Source: Nectonema munidae (lineage: Eukaryota > Nematomorpha > Nectonematoida > Nectonematidae). Taken from it: 64,000 nt of DNA. A program made the translations under genes and the position numbers. Shown piece after piece: positions 48,801 to 57,963 of this stretch. The stretch is taken from assembly GCA_030549495.1 (NCBI GenBank), contig JAUIRK010000003.1, forward strand, positions 1 to 64,000, read 5' to 3'. The notes under the pieces were generated by a model. That model did no database searches. It saw only the letters and a list, made by a program, of their open reading frames with translations, and had not been told where the DNA came from. Numbering within the stretch: position 1 is the stretch's first letter; each line of letters begins with the position of its first letter.

Positions 48801-49739
48801 GTCAGTCTTAGGAGATTGGCCGTGAGAGGAGTTATTCCTACGGAACGCTTGAGGTTATTCGAAAAAGAATTGCATTTGACTCTAATTTCAATTTGGGGAC
48901 ATAATTTAAAACTGATATCTTTAGTTGAGGCTACGCTTGTGATTAGATGTGGAGAGAGCATTTCTTTCACATCAGTACAAGATACAACAAATAGTCAAAG
49001 GGGTGGAAACTGGTTCATAAGTTCTACATATACTGAAGGAACGTTTTGAATGTTTAATTTTACTCCACATTTTATATGCACTAAATGAAAACTGGATTTA
49101 GCGAGCTTAATTCCTTCCTCAATTCAGTGCTACCTAAATCATGAATTATTAGTGCATATCAATTTTTTTGAAATTTTATCGATAATTTTTAAATTGGAAT
49201 GTGCATTTGAAAAAAACCTAAAAAATTTAAGTTTGGAGTATAATTTTTTGATATGTATCAATATTTTAAAATTTATTCACTAAGTGAATTTGTACAAAAA
49301 ATCACGTAAACTCAATTGTTCAAGCCCAAAAGACAGATGACATTAAGAATTTGATAGACCTTAGGGCCTTCAGTGATTCGTTGAAAGCAGTTTGGCTGGA
49401 TTTGCCAGTAGAAAATAATGAGTGAATCTTATATTTTTTTTCCATTTTTGCGACGTTCTAATGTAGAGGGGGGGGGGGGTTAATGATGCTGAAGTTCTTA
49501 TATTCTTCGTACGAGGAAGGTGAGGAAGAAAAGACATTGCTTACCGATTCAGTTCGTTTCCTTGTAGCTTGATGATGGTGAAGCAGCCCTCCACAATGAT
49601 GAGCCAGATGGAGAGGAGCAGGTACCAAAAGATGGGGTCATTCTTCACGACGACCACGCGCCATACGCAGATAACGGAGTGGATTATGAAGATGGCTCTG
49701 GCAAAGCACGCCTGGAACAGGTGGACTGTCTTGCGCACT
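30587..49739 (-). CDS. TMEM26: TMEM26-like multipass membrane protein, first exon missing
   Basis: Complement of 49545-49739, 41711-41945, 38282-38605 and 30587-30883. All junctions are GT-AG and in phase, giving about 353 codons (human TMEM26 has 368). Conserved stretches in order are IIHSVICVWRVVVVKNDP, FPYILSVVPSICILEM, FILIIAKWFLPRGKLS, VYIGTAADLMEFFELF, CWVWSLIQF, NLIFQDVPFLTVRLFI and FFTSKNILLILIELYR. About seven or eight hydrophobic segments fit a multipass membrane protein; its biochemical role is not known to me. The 5'-most exon found lacks an ATG: an in-frame stop lies just upstream of an acceptor (TTTTTTGCGTTTGTTCAG), so a small upstream start exon is needed and was not found. Satellite DNA abuts the donor of the third exon listed. 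Confidence 0.85.
31100..31480 (+). pseudogene. Possible LINE ORF1 fragment
   Basis: IKCNSCLNRLCFNCQSVP near 31110 looks like a small zinc-binding head. It is followed by a helical stretch (EEIQSLRKKNDSDVRALLKN) and IVRYPKGE. The order resembles ORF1 of some CR1-like LINEs but no family match is secure. It lies antisense in the TMEM26 intron. Confidence 0.3.
31850..32400 (+). pseudogene. LINE reverse transcriptase C-terminal fragment
   Basis: Pieces in several frames read VNQFCYLGEIV, NSILCSTSFS, SWAWEEAKKSRFNTIEMRIL and then KITGKEGVEKDMGKRNLKL. This matches the RT tail common to many invertebrate LINEs (usually ESWA-...-TTEMRMLRWM and GRPRKTWKE-VEKDM). It is heavily decayed and lacks the palm domain. 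Confidence 0.65.
32420..33741. other. AT-rich intron sequence
   Basis: No gene or clear repeat was recognised. It is part of the TMEM26 intron upstream of its last exon. Confidence 0.4.
33960..34610 (-). repeat. Satellite B, four inverted units
   Basis: AAATAT-TGT-TTTATACTAAAT boxes recur near 34136, 34270, 34424 and 34570, with TCAAATTTGCGGTTTACGTC between them. These are reverse complements of the satellite B boxes at 16659-17215. Confidence 0.85.
34650..36046 (+). mobile_element. Tigger/pogo transposon, 5' end lost
   Basis: The right end reads, inward from 36046, CAGTCAGACCTCGTTAATCC, the usual Tigger-type end, and it abuts a TA run. No matching left end and no DNA-binding half of the transposase were found, so the left part is deleted. 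The left limit is approximate. Confidence 0.75.
34755..35847 (+). pseudogene. Tigger/jerky-type DDE transposase, broken
   Basis: Three open pieces follow each other: ENIYNMVETGLFFRLEPNAT and KKNKERLTIALCANASG, then KQVILLCDNATSHKQGG, FLPPNSTSHIQPMDAGI and FKLHYRKFITRHF, then CNAWGLVEQTTVVNCWRHTG and an acidic tail. At the first catalytic site, where relatives have NMDETGLF, this copy has NMVETGLF. The second (LCDNA) and third (QPMDAG) aspartates remain. A stop after HKL near 34953 and a shift near 35350 also break it. The N-terminal helix-turn-helix region is absent. Confidence 0.85.
36050..36310 (-). repeat. Satellite A, two inverted units
   Basis: ATCACCACTGAATTGAG near 36106 and ATCACCACTGAATTCAGC near 36244, together with ATCAATTTTTTGATTG, are the reverse complement of satellite A. 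The array is cut on the low side by the right end of the Tigger element. Confidence 0.85.
36386..36924. other. AT-rich spacer before the satellite
   Basis: No gene or recognised element. A short C-rich stretch (CACCTACACCCCCTTTC) lies near 36870. Confidence 0.4.
36925..38276. repeat. GAGT/GTGA and GGT satellite beside a TMEM26 splice donor
   Basis: 36925-37565 is a degenerate GAGT/GTGA array with AGTAAGTGAGT and GTGAATGAGT variants. About 37565-38207 is nearly pure GGT with scattered GAGTGGT breaks. 38207-38276 is pure GAGT. On the minus strand it reads CAC-rich. Very long predicted polyThr, polyHis, polyPro, polyGly, polyVal and polyTrp frames here are products of the repeat, not genes. Confidence 0.95.
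38282..38605 (-). CDS. TMEM26: TMEM26 exon, central membrane segments
   Basis: The acceptor TTTTATGCAG is clear. The inferred donor is CAACAC|GTAACT, 108 codons later, in phase with the last exon. It codes for FVFILIIAKWFLPRGKLS, VYIGTAADLMEFFELF and IICWVWSLIQF-like sequence. The intron enters a GAGT/GGT satellite within about ten bases of the donor. Without splicing the frame stays open through the array for nearly 300 more codons. Confidence 0.85.
38620..40730. other. TMEM26 intron sequence
   Basis: AT-rich. 39580-39665 shares a dispersed repeat with 3105-3190. No gene was recognised. Confidence 0.4.
40740..41280 (-). pseudogene. Tc1-like transposon remnant
   Basis: Minus-strand pieces such as KAIFSDETKLSFV and, further upstream in the frame, IVAKKITLANFYIK fit the middle of a Tc1 transposase, where relatives have WSDESKF. 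At the low end, TGCAAAAGTTTTCGCCCAC (plus strand near 40750) resembles a Tc1-type terminal repeat. It is short and broken, and the other end is not recognised. Confidence 0.45.
41711..41945 (-). CDS. TMEM26: TMEM26 exon, third membrane segment and loop
   Basis: The acceptor ATTTTAAG and donor TTCGAA|GTGAGC were chosen because both phases fit the neighbours. FTISVFPYILSVVPSICILE aligns without gaps with the human segment ending IVPSLWLLEL. The rest is a divergent polar loop. Confidence 0.8.
42685..42795 (-). mobile_element. Second tRNA-like SINE, decayed
   Basis: On the minus strand, GTTTGATTTAGTTAGAGTAA (42761-42780) resembles an A box and GGATTCGATTCCC (42718-42730) a B box, about 30 bases apart. 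No clean tRNA fold with a paired acceptor stem was found, so a SINE or tRNA fossil is likelier than a working tRNA. Target duplications were not recognised. Confidence 0.5.
42800..44150. other. AT-rich TMEM26 intron sequence
   Basis: No coding similarity. GATAT- and ATAGA-rich low-complexity sequence lies around 43360-43880. Confidence 0.4.
44150..46520 (-). pseudogene. Decayed CR1/jockey-like LINE
   Basis: Read on the minus strand from 46520, the order is the endonuclease start (FSILCLNVLSLSSK, FSVICLQETWLDDSN), then a decayed middle, then reverse transcriptase at 44574-44906 with LSCFIDISKAFDSLQHPSF and VKSGVPQGSILGPLLFNIF. LPFADDVTVLIKN follows in another frame, then SLIWKDHINYYLNKKLSCIV near 44340. 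Many stops and shifts are present. At 2.4 kb it spans most of a LINE ORF2. It lies in the same orientation as TMEM26, inside its intron. Confidence 0.85.
46521..49540. other. TMEM26 intron sequence without recognised genes
   Basis: No secure coding similarity on either strand. A G-run lies near 49471-49481. Confidence 0.4.
49545..49739 (-). CDS. TMEM26: TMEM26 exon with first two membrane segments
   Basis: Acceptor TTTGTTCAG, donor AATCG|GTAAGC. Codes for VRKTVHLFQACFARAIFII, CVWRVVVVKNDPIFWY and IIVEGCFTIIKLQGNE. Compared with human TMEM26, only a few N-terminal residues are missing. Confidence 0.85.
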
Positions 49740-49970
49740 CTGAACAAACGCAAAAAAGTAGCTCACTTTATTTTCCGCGCTAACTCCCCTTTTGCTAAGT
49801 TAGCTTGGGAGAATCTCCTTCTTTTTGAGGGAACTTTCCCGAGCTGAACGTCCAAAATAATGATATTATATTTATATTTTTATTGAATAACTCTTTTCAT
49901 TTTTTCAACATAAAAAGAACTAAAATAGTTTACTTGATTTTTTGATAATAACTAACTAGCAAGCATCTAA

Positions 49971-51303
49971 GGGGTCGTTCACAATTGACGTCAACCAATT
50001 TTTGCCCATTTTCTACCCCCTGCCCACAAAGTTTCTTTATCATTGATTTTCTGGAAAGAAGGGGCAAAACTCATCAAAGTGTTTACTCAATCCAAGATTT
50101 TTCATGTGCTGTGTCTAAAATAATGAGCTTTTTTTATTGCTAGTTCTTTATCAATGCTTGCTATTTCATCTTTTAATTTATTTTGGGCGTAAACCTTATT
50201 ATTTTGTTGTGAAAAATCAGAAGATGCAGAAGTTTTTGGAATTGTTTCTAAAGTTTTTGAACTTTCAGATGATTGTGTGACTAATATACTAACTGGAGTG
50301 TTACTAGAACTTTTTTCTGAAAATTTCTTTTTTTGAAAATCCAACTTGTTACTAGAGATTTATTTGTAAGCTCTTCTCTTGTGAAATCTTCAATTACCTG
50401 CTTGTATGTTTTTTTATTGTTCTTTATCTCTGACCATAACAAATAACTTTTTTCTGAGATAAACATTTTGCCTGCTGAGGATATGCTTTCAAAGTTTTTT
50501 CAAACAAAGTTCGATACCTTTTGTCGTTTTCATTTACAAATTTTTTATTCATATGAAAAACAATTTTGATAAAATAATAAAAATTAAATTAAAACATTCC
50601 CAGTTTTACTTAGATGAAAAATAATATGGTAAAAAAATGAATGAAAATAAAAAGTTCTGCCAATCAATAAACAAAAACTTAAACTAATCAAAGATTAAAT
50701 AAAAAATTTCAAAAAATATTATCCAAATTTTATGAGTAATATGTCATTTTAAAGAGAATTTTACACTGATTAAAAAAATGTGTTTAGATTTTAATTTACT
50801 ATTTATTAAAATAATTTTTTATGCCTTCAAACTTTCAAAAATCGCAATTTTTACAACTTTAGAAAAAATAGAGAAATATTTTGATTCAATAAAATTGAAT
50901 AACATATTTGAAATCAGCATAATAAAATCTATCAAAATAAATATATACTCTGTCATATAATATATAAATGTGCAAACTCAATCTAGTTCGATGGCTCAAC
51001 TGTCTAAGAAACAGTATTAGTTGAGAGAGGAGGATGTTTCGTTCAGTGATGTGTGATCCCATATACAAATATAGTGATGTAATTCGAATGTCACTAATTT
51101 TATTTTAACTTTTTGAATATTATTTAATTTTAGTTTATTTTTTCACTTCTAACAAAATTTAACTATTTTTAACGATTTTTTAAATCGCTGTGTTGCTGTT
51201 GATGTCCACTTTTTTCAACCCCTCCCTCCCTATGTCAACTCTCGTCAACTTGAATCCTCCCCCTTCCTCCCAGGTAGTGTTGACGTCAATTGTGAACGAA
51301 ACC
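49971..51303. mobile_element. Harbinger-like DNA transposon with TAA duplication
   Basis: TAA stands at 49968-49970 and 51304-51306. The left end reads GGGGTCGTTCACAATTGACG and continues TCAAC; inward from the right end it reads GGTTTCGTTCACAATTGACG and continues TCAAC, so about 23 of 25 bases match. A 3 bp TAA duplication with GG ends fits PIF/Harbinger. The element is 1333 bp and keeps a decayed Myb/SANT-like frame but no transposase, so it is non-autonomous. Confidence 0.8.
50102..50530 (-). pseudogene. Myb/SANT-like protein remnant of the Harbinger-like element
   Basis: Frames on the minus strand read KRYRTLFEKTLKAYPQQAK, then FISEKSYLLWSEIKNNKKTY and KQVIEDFTREELTNKS, then a serine-rich stretch and LKDEIASIDKELAIKKAHYF. 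Harbinger elements often carry a second gene for a Myb/SANT DNA-binding protein, and this order fits that. At least two frame changes break it. Confidence 0.5.
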
Positions 51304-51309
51304 TAACTA

Positions 51310-54300
51310 ACTCACTTACAGACTAACTAACTGACTATAAAATGAATTGTTCGCTTAGATCAGACATATAATATGAAAAATTAGGGTTTGCAAAAACTGC
51401 ATTCTTTCAAGCACCATACTGTTCATAATCATAAAGAGTATATAAATAGTCAACTATAGTTGTACTAAGTCTTTTATGATTATGAATACCGTGATGCTTA
51501 GAACCTTTTACTAGCAACCAACTTACTAATCTCACTGCTATACGAGTAGCAAAGTAGCCGTCATTTACAGGCACAGATAATGCTTTCATAATTCAGTGTC
51601 ATAACCTCTCACATAAAACTAGAATTTCTGCCTCGAGATCTCTAGAGTCTGATTTCTCAAGACTACAGGTGATTTTAAGCTTCTTGATTCTCAAAAATAC
51701 AAATGAAGAAAGTATTTCTTCTATTTTTCCATTTCTATCCAATCGAAAATAAAGTAATCCTAAAATTTTTAAGAAGATTGAAACTTCTAAACAATGAGAA
51801 TCCCTTGCAACTATTAAATGCTTTTTATTTATACAACCTATATCTTGTGAATATGAGAGGAACTTCTCTATTGTATCTAACCTTTTATTTCAAACTACAA
51901 TAAATCACTAAGTGAAATTTAATGTGGTGAAGACATGAAGCTCCTTAAAATCTCTATCATGTCCGCTGTTATTTGGAGTTTTCTTGAAAAATTACAAGTA
52001 ATAAAAGGTAAAAAACAGAAACCTTTTTTTGTTGCAACGCATTGATTTAAAAGATTAAATCCCCTTGTCAATGAAAACTCAGCTAATGACTCGTAATGCC
52101 TCAGCTAAACAAAGTAAAATTAGTCCTTTTTTCACAAATGCACGAATAAAAATGTGTTCTTTTTTAAAAAAGTTCTTTCTTTGAATTTTAAACAAAAAAG
52201 CTTTCCTTTGACTCTTTGCTCTTTGTAGTAATTTTTGAAAATGCATTGATAGAAAGTCAAATTAAAAGTTATATAGACGCTACACTGTCTTGACGTTTTT
52301 CAAACAACCCCAACCTTATAATAATAGATTTAAGCCTTTTTTAAAAGTGTCATTTTTGTTGACCTCTTTTACAAAAAGTGTAATAAATTGGAAAAAATAT
52401 ATTTATCGACATTTTGGCTTTGGATATTTTGTCTGCACACGATTCCTGCCAATGAATTCCAATCGCTTTACTTGTGACCGTTGTCTAATATAAATAATAT
52501 TCAATGTCAAAATTATACTAGCTCAATTTTCTAAAATGAAAATATCATATGAATTCTAATTTCTATAGTGTATATCATTTTATTGATAATGGTATTAATT
52601 ATGGAGAACGGTTTAAAGGGACGTTACTCTCTTTTTTCTCCTTGGCAACGCAAAGGTGGCATGGCGAGGAAAAATGGCGTTTCTTTAGAACACACAAAAA
52701 GAATGTAAACTTGTGCTTACCCGCTTCTCTGTGTGTTCCTTTCTTTTTTGAATCTAGCGTGTTTTGGAGTCTTTTTTTTGGGCGCGAACTTCTTCTCCAT
52801 CATTTTTCCGGGCTATTTAAAAAGAAAATGACGGAATCTTGAGTTGGGGCCAGGAAAAAAGACTCATCATGCTGGAGTCAGCTATGAAAGGTTTGCGCGA
52901 GAACACAGTCGACTGAAGGTGTTTATGCAAGTGCATCGATAACAGAATAAAAGAGCTTTTGCCTCCTTGACATCACTTTGTGTTGAAGGGATTTAATTGT
53001 TTCCTTTTAAATAAATGTCCAAAGCGCTTTTCTTTTAAGCCGTTTAAGAGTTAGAGCGTCGTCTGATTCCCTCTCATCAGAGAAAATGACTCCAAAATCG
53101 ATGCTGCAATTTGCGTTGAGTGCGATCCAGCGTCTACACCCACACACACGAACGCACAAAAAGAAGTCTCGTGTCAGGAGGAGATCAATTCGCGCACTTT
53201 CTTCAGAGTAATGCCTTGCCTATCCCCACCTCCGTATTCACTCGCATAGCATCAACATTCCCCCCAATTTACAGTCTTTCACCACTCCTTCATGCCCTTG
53301 TGTGTTCATTGAACACGTAGAGGAATTGAATCCACTTTTTAACTCTTTTGTGACAATTTTAATTCCGTTTTTGTTCCAAATCATGAGATGTTGCATATTA
53401 TATTTCATTTTAGATAATGTTGCTGAATCCCTCTATGTTCTTTTTACTATTCTGATTCGCTAATTTTTGACAAATAAAATGAGAGAAAGTGCACACTTAT
53501 TAAATTTAATATGTCTATATTTATAAAGAATATTCGCCGTGTACTCACTAACACGCATGACCTTTCAAACACATTATTTACACCGTATACACATAGCACA
53601 CATGAGTGACCTTTTAATTCAACCACAAATCTTTAATATAACAGCCTAACGAAATATTAAATTACACACACACAAATAAAATACGCCAAATGTACCATAC
53701 CAACTAAGTAAAAAATTGTGGCCAGCAAGAATCGAGAAGACCCCACAATCATCTCTTGCATAAACTTGGTTCTATAAAGTTGTTCGTGGGAAGAATGTTC
53801 GTCTTTCTTACATCTTATATCCATGCCTTTGAAATATACTTTCATTAGGATGAAACTGCTTCTTCTTTTACTTACACTATGTAATTAAAATTGTGTTTCC
53901 ACGTTTCTGCTACCACAGATTCATCAGATGATAAAGATCAAGAAATGGATCGCATGAGAAGACAGAATAAAGTGAAAAAATAATGTAGAATTTACACTTA
54001 TCATTGAACAAAGGAAAAATACGCTATAATTCAAGAAGGCGCGTATTTATGGATCCGCAACCAACTAAATTGACATAGTTTATGCAATGAATTGACCAAC
54101 AAGCTAACTGAGTACCATAACCAACTAAGCCTTCCTACTATACGTAATCTTATACGAAGTTAGCTGTTTACAGGGTGTTTATCCTTCAGGGTAATTGTCG
54201 ATGGGGGCAAGTGTCCATAAGTTATTGGGTAAGTGTCCTGTTGTGCTTTCGACTGATTTTTCTAGCTTTTCTCTTTTTTCATTTGTCAAAAATATAACGA

Positions 54301-54630
54301 ATGAAGAGAGGATGTATGCGAACAATGAAACTTTAATTAATTTACTTACATGCTGATATTTTTCAAAAGGCGAGAAAGGCGTTAAATTTTTTAACTGACT
54401 ACAAATATCTCCTTTCTCTCTTACACTAGCGCCAATTTTATTTTCGCTCTCTGGCACTTTCATGCATTAATTTTTTATTATAATAAAACCCTTTAGTGCT
54501 TTTATAGGCAAATACTTTAAAAAAGAAATTCTACGAAGCCCTTTACTTAAATAGGGTTTATAATAAAAAATTCTAAAAAAAATATTTCCAAGGAAAAATT
54601 GCTTTTAAATAACACAATTGCCACTATGAT
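51310..54630. other. Intergenic sequence, no secure gene
   Basis: 51310-52540 is AT-rich with CTAA patches at its start. 52600-53330 is less AT-rich with several short frames, none recognised. A CACACAAATAAAA stretch lies near 53665. 54060-54130 is an ACCAACTAAATTGACA/CTAACTGAG patch. The missing TMEM26 start exon could lie here but was not found. Confidence 0.35.
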
Positions 54631-54639
54631 TATGAAAAC

Positions 54640-55226
54640 CTTCAAGTTTCTCGCATTTTCGAGATCTCCAAGTGTAGCGTGAGTAGTTTTAGTTTTGTTA
54701 AACTAATATCCGCTTCCAATACATCAAATAATTTCCTTTTTGTGGGATTGGGAGCCTGAAAAAAGCTTTGAAGAGCATTAAGATAACCCTCTAATAGATA
54801 CCCTCTAAGTTTTTTTATTTTGAATCAAAAATTGTTAGAGATAACATGAAAAAGCGAGGAATTGACATTTTTACTTGTTTAGAAACATGTAAAATTCTCT
54901 TAAAAATATCATAACCTTCATAATAACAAAGATTCAATACTTCATTAAAATAATTTACCAAACTTTCATATCTCAAGAAATTGTTGACAAAGAGTCTATT
55001 GTATAGCTTCTTGTATTATGAAGAAACTTTATGAGACATTTTTTTTATATTTTATTTTCAGAATATAATTTTTTTGTTGTTTATATTTGAATGAAAGGAT
55101 CAAAAGTGTTGTTAAATAAATGATCATTGAAAGTATATCATCTATTAATTGTGTCGTGGTCAGGCACCATTTAAATTTTGTACAAATTTAAGTCGGCCAA
55201 GAAATCCAAAAGTTTGAGAAACACTG
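54640..55226 (-). mobile_element. Probable hAT remnant with one end
   Basis: Reading the minus strand from about 55226 gives CAGTGTTTCTCAAACTTTTG, a typical hAT end. Further along, a 46-codon open stretch (ALQSFFQAPNPTKRKLFDVL) and SRKQVKMSIPRFFML-like pieces are present but not assignable. No second end or target duplication was found. Confidence 0.4.
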
Positions 55227-55229
55227 CAG

Positions 55230-56750
55230 TCTATTTCCAACTTATTCTCCCTGAATTTTAGTCTTTTCAAAATAAGCGAGAAGAATTTCGTATCTTTCTT
55301 CTTCTGGAAGATTTGATGCAGCAAAAATAGATAGTTGTTTTAAAAAATGTTGATGCACAATTATTCCCTATTTTGCAGTGAAGCGTACAAAGTTGAAAGG
55401 GGCTCTCGCGGGGCGCGTTTGGGGTGGGGGCTTTGGGGTTGTCTGGTGTTGGAGACGTTTTGGTTGGTTTTTACTTTTTTCCTTGGTTCTTCTGCTTCTC
55501 GATGGAAACTCTTCTCTCTTTATTTTTTTAATTTAAAATTATTTATTATTTAAAATTATTTTAGGGGAGTGGGGATTTTTATTTGTGATAAGTTATTGTA
55601 ATTTATTATTTTAAAATTATTATGTTTAATTAAAATTTAAATATAATTAAAAAGTTAGGATAAATAGGAGGGAATTGTAAAAATAAATATACTTCGAGAG
55701 GGATGGTTGACAGGATTTGAGAATCGAAAACTTAAAAATTTAACATGGGAAAATGTTAAGATTTAGTTGGAATATACGAACACATGGTGAAAAAAGACGA
55801 AAAAGTAAAAATGATAAAAGTGTGATGATATAGAAAGCAAAGAGTTACCGCGTAGACGAATAAAAAGTATTTAAGCAAATTTTGTTTGATAGTAATCGCA
55901 TTTGATTTGAATTATTTCGATTTGTGCGTTCTTCTTTATATCGCGAAATTCGTACATCATTTTCTAGAATTATGAAGCGGGTAAATGTCGGAGAAGTGCT
56001 TCGTTTACCTTTATTTAACGAAAATCAGACTTACCGAGGAAGATGGAAAATGAAATCGTTAATTACGCTAAGGGGAAAACGTTCGTTCTTCCGAAGTCTT
56101 CAGATCCGACATGTGAGGAATAGACAGACACGCACGCGTTTGACACGCTGGAATTGAGAATGCCATTGAGCACTAGATCCCCTTTAATGCCCAAACTAAT
56201 TGAAAGCATCTCGCTTGTTTGTATGTGCTTCAAAATGTCGCTCCCCTCTCTAAATAACCATAGACAGATGCAAAATGCTTCAAGTTGATCTCTTCACGTA
56301 GTTTTGCGCCATTTTTGTGGATGCAATTAAAGGACTTTCAGCGAATCCATCGTTATAAGCTTTGCAAGACTGTATAAAATATCGATCATTCCTAAACACA
56401 CACACCTAAGGGAGCCATTCCTAAATTATAACCCCCGAGGAATATTGATTTTTGATATCCATATTATTGATTCTTACTATCCAGTTGACTAACTACCCAA
56501 CACAAACTAACTTATTGATTAACTAATCAAATAATTAAACCTACGGGTTAAACAATTAACTAAACCAACTAACTAATTATATCAGACTAATTTAAAGACG
56601 AAGTATCATTTTGGCTAGAGCCGAAATATCATTAGATTGTCGAGGATATCTCGCGTTCTCGTTATAAAAAAAGGAAATATGATTGACTGTGTCGAAAAAG
56701 TCCCTATAATTTATTTGTTATATTATCTGACGTTTAGAACAAATGTGGAA
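55230..56750. other. Spacer upstream of the receptor gene's 3' end
   Basis: No gene recognised. 56465-56590 is a degenerate ACTAACTAACC patch. Confidence 0.35.
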
Positions 56751-56763
56751 GGATAGAAAGAAT

Positions 56764-57963
56764 TTAGTTGGCCGAAGCAGCGGTCCAAAAACGCAGACGA
56801 CGTGGAATCAAGTGAATGAGACACTTGATGAGCTCGGCCCTGTAATTCTTGTCAACGAAGAAAAGGAGATAGAAGTAGCAGGAGATGAAGGTTTCGTTAG
56901 CAAAGTTCTTGGCCGTAGAAAGGGCCGTGTAGTCGTGATCGTTGAGTCTTCGGTTCAATTTGGAAAGGAAAGCGAAGTAAAGTGTTGTACCTGAGGACAA
57001 GGTGATGCAGATGACGTTGAGGGAACATATGGCAATCATGCAAGTCAAGGTCAACTTTTTACCGTCGTTGTGCCTTGTACTTTTTGGGGAGATCGATGGT
57101 AACGTTTTCACGGTTGCAGCATTTTGGGATATGCAAGAAACACGTGATACCCGTAAAGTGGAAACGCTAGAAGGCGCTTTAACTTTTCTTTTTCTGAGAA
57201 AGCGGTTGTAAACGAGAACAACTCTAATTGTAGAGTGGAGGGAGAACAGAGTTGGCACAAAGAATATCACAATTTCGCGTATGATTTCGTAAATGATGAA
57301 ACCTTTGGAGCGATTGATGTTTGTGAAGTAGGAAAAATATTTTAGCTCGCTATTTTCTCCGCAAGGAATTTCACATATGTTGTTCCATTTGTACAGGGGA
57401 ACATGCATAGCTATAATGAAGGTAAGCGCAAAGATTTCAAAGAGAATCTCCTTCAAACTTCGTCCCAAATAGGCAGTTGACAGAGACAAGGGGTTTTTTG
57501 GGGCTTCTGAAGTCACTTTTTTCGAAGACAGGATGATCCTTTTGAGGTTTCGAATGTAGAGCGTGATATAGAAGACGAAAGCAGCTTTGGAAATGGTGGA
57601 AATGATTCTCCGGTAGTGCGCATACACCACGTTCCACCCAAAAGAGAATATGAATGGCCATTTGTGCTTGATGGCGCTGTAATTCAGCGTCTTTATGATG
57701 AGTAGGTTAACCGAGTTATTGACACTGAACAAGGATGTGAGAAGCAAGAAATGGTAGGATTTGCGGTACTCGCTTTGCACCTCCTTGCTGAGCACGTGAA
57801 AAACCTTGATCGAAGGAATCGTGATGCAGAAGCCGATAAAGATGATGCAGGGAATCAAGAAGACCTTGAAGACTTTTTGCACAATGTCAATCTCCTTCAG
57901 CGAAAACGGGTCTAGACAAATCCTCATATTCACGCTCGCGTTCTGCCAGCATAAAGAAGACAT
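56764..57963 (-). CDS. Intronless, divergent seven-helix GPCR-like protein
   Basis: 399 codons from an ATG preceded by CTCAAGA. Seven hydrophobic segments lie at about 31-55, 70-92, 111-137, 170-190, 221-252, 301-330 and 352-372. The N-terminal 30 residues hold a glycosylation sequon (NAS at 8-10) and there is no clear signal peptide. Two cysteines lie before helix 5 (197, 201). A basic, serine-rich third inner loop spans about 253-302. FFVDKNYRAELIKCL after helix 7 resembles an NPxxY end and helix 8. The usual D/ERY after helix 3 is replaced by YIRNLKR, and the common asparagine and aspartate of helices 1 and 2 are not obvious. It is likely a rhodopsin-like peptide receptor related to the fast-evolving FMRFamide-receptor-like families; the ligand is unknown. 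No stop or shift interrupts it. Confidence 0.7.
   Translation of the reverse strand: MSSLCWQNASVNMRICLDPFSLKEIDIVQKVFKVFLIPCIIFIGFCITIPSIKVFHVLSKEVQSEYRKSYHFLLLTSLFSVNNSVNLLIIKTLNYSAIKHKWPFIFSFGWNVVYAHYRRIISTISKAAFVFYITLYIRNLKRIILSSKKVTSEAPKNPLSLSTAYLGRSLKEILFEIFALTFIIAMHVPLYKWNNICEIPCGENSELKYFSYFTNINRSKGFIIYEIIREIVIFFVPTLFSLHSTIRVVLVYNRFLRKRKVKAPSSVSTLRVSRVSCISQNAATVKTLPSISPKSTRHNDGKKLTLTCMIAICSLNVICITLSSGTTLYFAFLSKLNRRLNDHDYTALSTAKNFANETFISCYFYLLFFVDKNYRAELIKCLIHLIPRRLRFWTAASAN

Noticed and set aside
48726-49049. 107-codon plus-strand frame
   Set aside because: It starts on GTG, has no recognised similarity and no splice context.
50985-51060. tRNA-like stretch with AGTTCGATGGC
   Set aside because: The B-box match is partial and there is no A box at the right distance.
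52549-52842. 97-codon plus-strand frame in a less AT-rich stretch
   Set aside because: Low-complexity F/L/S-rich content and no recognisable domain. Chance frame.
55347-55553. 68-codon hydrophobic plus-strand frame
   Set aside because: It lies in a G-rich then T-rich stretch and shows no similarity. Chance frame.
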